A stretch of DNA of 64,000 nucleotides from DAOMFB01 sp963801475 (lineage in GTDB: Bacteria > Acidobacteriota > Thermoanaerobaculia > UBA5066), in NCBI GenBank assembly GCA_963801475.1, contig CAWDEX010000001.1, positions 1,860,001 through 1,924,000 of the forward strand, given 5' to 3'. This document shows positions 62,038-64,000 of this stretch, in pieces. Within the stretch, counting starts at the first letter, position 1. Each line of letters begins with the position of its first letter. The position numbers and the translations under genes are program-made. The notes below the pieces were generated by a model. That model did no database searches, had not been told where the DNA came from, and saw only the letters and a program-made list of their open reading frames with translations.

Positions 62038-62094
62038 CGGAAGGGCGCCGAGTGTAGCAGGCGAGTTCCGGCGCACCCGGCGTCGCCCGACCCC

Positions 62095-62122
62095 TTGACA
62101 GGGGCGCGGATTGGACTATCCT
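62095..62122 (+). promoter_or_regulatory. Sigma-70-type promoter of the lipoprotein gene
   Basis: A perfect -35 TTGACA (62095-62100), a 16-base spacer and -10 TATCCT (62117-62122). Transcription would begin near 62129, giving a leader of about 127 bases. Confidence 0.7.
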
Positions 62123-62210
62123 TTCACCCGAAGCTCGAGGCGGTGTCACCGCATGGGTGCTCGGCTATTCAGGCGGGCAACGGCGGAGACCCGATCACAC
62201 TGACAGCAGT

Positions 62211-62227
62211 CGCAAGGATGCCTTGCG
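62211..62227 (+). promoter_or_regulatory. Hairpin in the lipoprotein leader
   Basis: CGCAAGG-ATG-CCTTGCG, a 7-bp stem with a 3-base loop, 17 bases ahead of the ribosome binding site region. GCGGTG-T-CACCGC at 62140-62152 forms another stem in the same leader. Confidence 0.4.
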
Positions 62228-62255
62228 TAACACCAACGAATAGAAGGAGATGCAC

Positions 62256-62513
62256 ATGAAGAAGCTCACGTCCGTTTTCGCGATCGGCGCGCTCGCCATT
62301 GGCCTCGTTGCCTGCGCCAAGCCCGAAGAGAAGCCCGCCCCGAAGGCTGAGGCCCCGAAGGTCGTCGAGGAGAAGCCCGCCGCGACCACCACGACCGGTG
62401 CCACCGGCGCGACTGGCGCCCCCGGCGCTCCCGGCGCTCCTGGCGCTCCTGGCGCTCCCGGCGCTCCTGGCGCCCCCGGCGCTCCGGCTCCGGCCACTCC
62501 GGCCACGAAGTAA
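62256..62513 (+). CDS. Small lipoprotein with collagen-like GAP repeats
   Basis: 85 residues. The lipobox IGLVACAKP gives a lipidated cysteine at residue 20; a Lys/Glu/Pro-rich stretch (PEEKPAPKAEAP, VVEEKP) leads into eight Gly-Ala-Pro triplets (residues 54-77) and a short APATPATK tail. Gly-X-Pro runs form collagen-like triple helices or stiff stalks, so this is a surface or periplasmic tether of unknown partner. ATG 62256 is seven bases after GAAGGAG; ATG 62250 is less well placed. Strong promoter and terminator suggest high expression. Confidence 0.8.
   Translation: MKKLTSVFAIGALAIGLVACAKPEEKPAPKAEAPKVVEEKPAATTTTGATGATGAPGAPGAPGAPGAPGAPGAPGAPAPATPATK
62415..62486 (+). repeat. Tandem 9-bp repeats coding for GAP triplets
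   Basis: Eight units of the type ggcgctcc[c/t], in frame. Copy number could change by slippage without breaking the frame. Confidence 0.85.
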
Positions 62514-62532
62514 TTTCGTTCTCATCACCGTC

Positions 62533-62562
62533 GAAAACGCCCCGGACTTCCGGGGCGTTTTC
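62533..62562. terminator. Intrinsic terminator
   Basis: A perfect 13-bp stem (GAAAACGCCCCGG/CCGGGGCGTTTTC) with the 4-base loop ACTT, followed by CTTTTC, 20 bases after the lipoprotein stop. The A and T ends make it usable in both directions. Confidence 0.9.
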
Positions 62563-62654
62563 CTTTTCAAGGGGACTCCGTCCCCCGGATGGGACGGCTC
62601 GCCCCAGTTCCCTTCTGGCAGCTGGCTTGCGAAGCTCCATGCGGGAGGAGTCAC

Positions 62655-63596
62655 ATGTCAGTCCTGAGAGCGCCCCTCCTTCGGCCCGCCCTGATCCTGG
62701 CGCTCGGCGCCGTCGCGGCGGCAAGCGCCGCTGCCGCAGACTCCATCGCCACGACGAGCGCGTGGCTTCCGGTCGCACACGTCGTCGGTTCCACGGCGAC
62801 CTCCCGTACCGACGTCGAGATCTTCAATCCTGATCCGGACAGGGCCGCGGAAGTGACTCTCTTCTTCACGCCCGCGGGCGTCGACGGGACGAACCTCCCG
62901 GGCCTCCGGATCACGCCGGACCTCCGTCCCCGCGAGTCCCTCACGCTCACCGACATCGTCGTGAACACCCTCGGGTACCCGGAGGGGTTTGGAGTCCTCG
63001 AGGTCCGATCGGGCGAAACGACCCCGGTTCTCGTCACGAGCGTCACCTACAACGAGGTCCGGTGGGCCGATGCGACGCCGCTCCACGCGATGAGCTCCTC
63101 GGACCACGAGGTCCACTCCGGCGAACCGGCCGCGAGGCTCGTGACGAGCTTCCCCTTCAGCCTCGGCAGGCGCTTCGGTATCTACAGCCAGTTCTCGCCG
63201 GCACAGCCCTATCGCAAGGCCGTCGGCTTCGACGACTCGGTCTTCGGAGATCTCTACATCATCGGCCTGCGAAGCGATCCGATCTACCAGACGGATCTCG
63301 CGCTGATCAACCCGACCGGTGTCGAGCTGGAAGCCGGCGTTCAACTCGTCGCCGCCGGCGGCGGCGACCCGTACGTCTCTCGGGCCTACACGGTCCCGCC
63401 CTACTCGATCCGCCAGGTGAACGATCTCTTCGAGAAGGAGTTCGTCGCGTCGGGAGCCCCGCGGGGCGGCCCGTACCGGCTGAACGTCTTCGTCAACCTG
63501 TCAAACGGCGCCCGCATTCTCAGCTACGCGTCGGTCGTCGACCGTCGGAGCGGCGATTCGTACCTCATTCCGGGCGAGCCGACGATCCACCCGTGA
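62655..63596 (+). CDS. Hypothetical secreted protein
   Basis: 313 residues from ATG 62655, preceded by GGGAGGAG. Signal peptide of about 28 residues (ALILALGAVAAASAAAADS). The mature part is beta-rich with two similar-looking halves: VAHVVGSTATSRTDVEIFNP and LYIIGLRSDPIYQTDLALINP both begin with a strand and end in an (F/I)NP turn, suggesting duplicated immunoglobulin-like domains. No named family recognised. It overlaps the HAD hydrolase gene by four bases, so the pair is coupled. Confidence 0.7.
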   Translation: MSVLRAPLLRPALILALGAVAAASAAAADSIATTSAWLPVAHVVGSTATSRTDVEIFNPDPDRAAEVTLFFTPAGVDGTNLPGLRITPDLRPRESLTLTDIVVNTLGYPEGFGVLEVRSGETTPVLVTSVTYNEVRWADATPLHAMSSSDHEVHSGEPAARLVTSFPFSLGRRFGIYSQFSPAQPYRKAVGFDDSVFGDLYIIGLRSDPIYQTDLALINPTGVELEAGVQLVAAGGGDPYVSRAYTVPPYSIRQVNDLFEKEFVASGAPRGGPYRLNVFVNLSNGARILSYASVVDRRSGDSYLIPGEPTIHP

Positions 63597-64000
63597 TCCG
63601 GGCCCTTCTCGTCGATCTGGGCGGGGTGCTCGTCCGCTTCGACCACGGGAGGACCCTGCGCGCCCTCGAGGCCGAGACTGGCGTTCCGGCCGACGAGCTG
63701 CGTCCGCACGTCTTCGGCCGGCTGGAAAGGGAGTTCGACCTCGGCCGTCTCGATGCCGACGGCTTCTTCCGGGCCGTCGAACGCTCGGCGGGCCTTCCAC
63801 GGATCCCCGACGAGATCTGGATTCCCGCCTGGCGGGACATCTTCGAGCCGGATCTCTCGGCTCTCGAGGCGCTGGGCCGGGTGCGGCACGGCGTGAGGAG
63901 GATTCTCGTCTCGAACACGAACGCCCTTCACTGGGAGGGCGTCCTTCGCACCTTCGACGTGGCGGGGCTCGTGAACGATTGCGTCCTGTCGTACCAGATC
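63593..64000 (+). CDS. HAD-superfamily hydrolase, N-terminal part (runs off the window end)
   Basis: 136 residues visible from GTG 63593. Motif I is VDLGGVLVRFD, the DxGG form of the YihX-type phosphatases; motif II RILVSNTNALHW follows near 102. A small helical cap lies between. The protein is probably a cytoplasmic sugar- or nucleotide-phosphate phosphatase; motif III and the end are outside the window. Translationally coupled to the secreted hypothetical upstream. Confidence 0.85.
   Translation, partial: MIRALLVDLGGVLVRFDHGRTLRALEAETGVPADELRPHVFGRLEREFDLGRLDADGFFRAVERSAGLPRIPDEIWIPAWRDIFEPDLSALEALGRVRHGVRRILVSNTNALHWEGVLRTFDVAGLVNDCVLSYQI

Noticed and set aside
62415..62486. CRISPR-like or VNTR array
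   Set aside because: Units are only 9 bases, contiguous and in frame; they simply code for Gly-Ala-Pro triplets.

Overview
This window is a high-GC bacterial chromosome segment with dense, mostly co-oriented genes and many 4-nt start/stop overlaps. Gene content suggests a Gram-negative, respiring bacterium: a Tat-exported selenocysteine formate dehydrogenase, a complex I operon, TolC, a cyclic-glucan synthase and a YIP1 protein. The base composition and family mix would fit Acidobacteriota or a neighbouring phylum. That placement is inference, because there is no rRNA here.

Layout. 1-3849: 5' part of a cyclic beta-1,2-glucan synthase gene (minus), leaving the window. 4258-9435: a triheme cytochrome c peroxidase, tiny membrane proteins, secreted hypotheticals, rubrerythrin and a methyltransferase. 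9505-14033: a signalling group of FecR-domain protein, CHASE2 histidine kinase, NtrC-type sigma-54 activator and, behind a sigma-54-like promoter, a small secreted Gly/Asn-rich protein. 14.0-18.2 kb: a loose region with OsmC, a heme-binding DUF3365 protein, an amino acid:cation symporter, tRNA-Pro and partial copies of that tRNA. 18.2-25.4 kb (minus): the formate dehydrogenase set fdhD-fdnG-fdnH-fdnI-fdhE; fdnG contains an in-frame UGA followed by a SECIS-like hairpin. 25.4-34.8 kb (minus): MerR regulator, der, rnr, tRNA-Leu, a pseudo-receiver/PilZ protein, a small acyl-carrier cluster (dehydratase-like, ACP, ketoreductase, acyltransferase), a polysaccharide deacetylase and a GT2 glycosyltransferase. 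34.8-46.4 kb (plus): nuoAEFGHJKLMN plus rex, with a Rex-type operator just before nuoA. 46.4-47.5 kb: a patch of different composition with a RibD/DHFR-like gene and a dispersed repeat. 47.5-53.6 kb (minus): two oligopeptide ABC ATPases, TolC, YIP1, a LolD/MacB-type ATPase and a nucleotidyltransferase pair. 53.6-54.8 kb: a deoxyhypusine-synthase-like gene. 54.9-62.0 kb (minus): the translation operon ffh-rpsP-rimM-trmD-rplS-rnhB, ending in a large TPR gene. 62.1-64.0 kb: a collagen-like lipoprotein with its own promoter and terminator, a secreted hypothetical and the start of a HAD hydrolase.

How it fits together. Formate is oxidised on the periplasmic side and NADH is oxidised by complex I, both feeding the quinone pool; Rex, encoded at the end of the nuo operon, probably adjusts complex I to the NADH/NAD ratio. 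The nuo operon lacks nuoB, C, D and I, i.e. exactly the quinone-binding module, so that module must be encoded elsewhere if the complex is complete. No CRISPR array, transposase, integrase or replication origin was seen.
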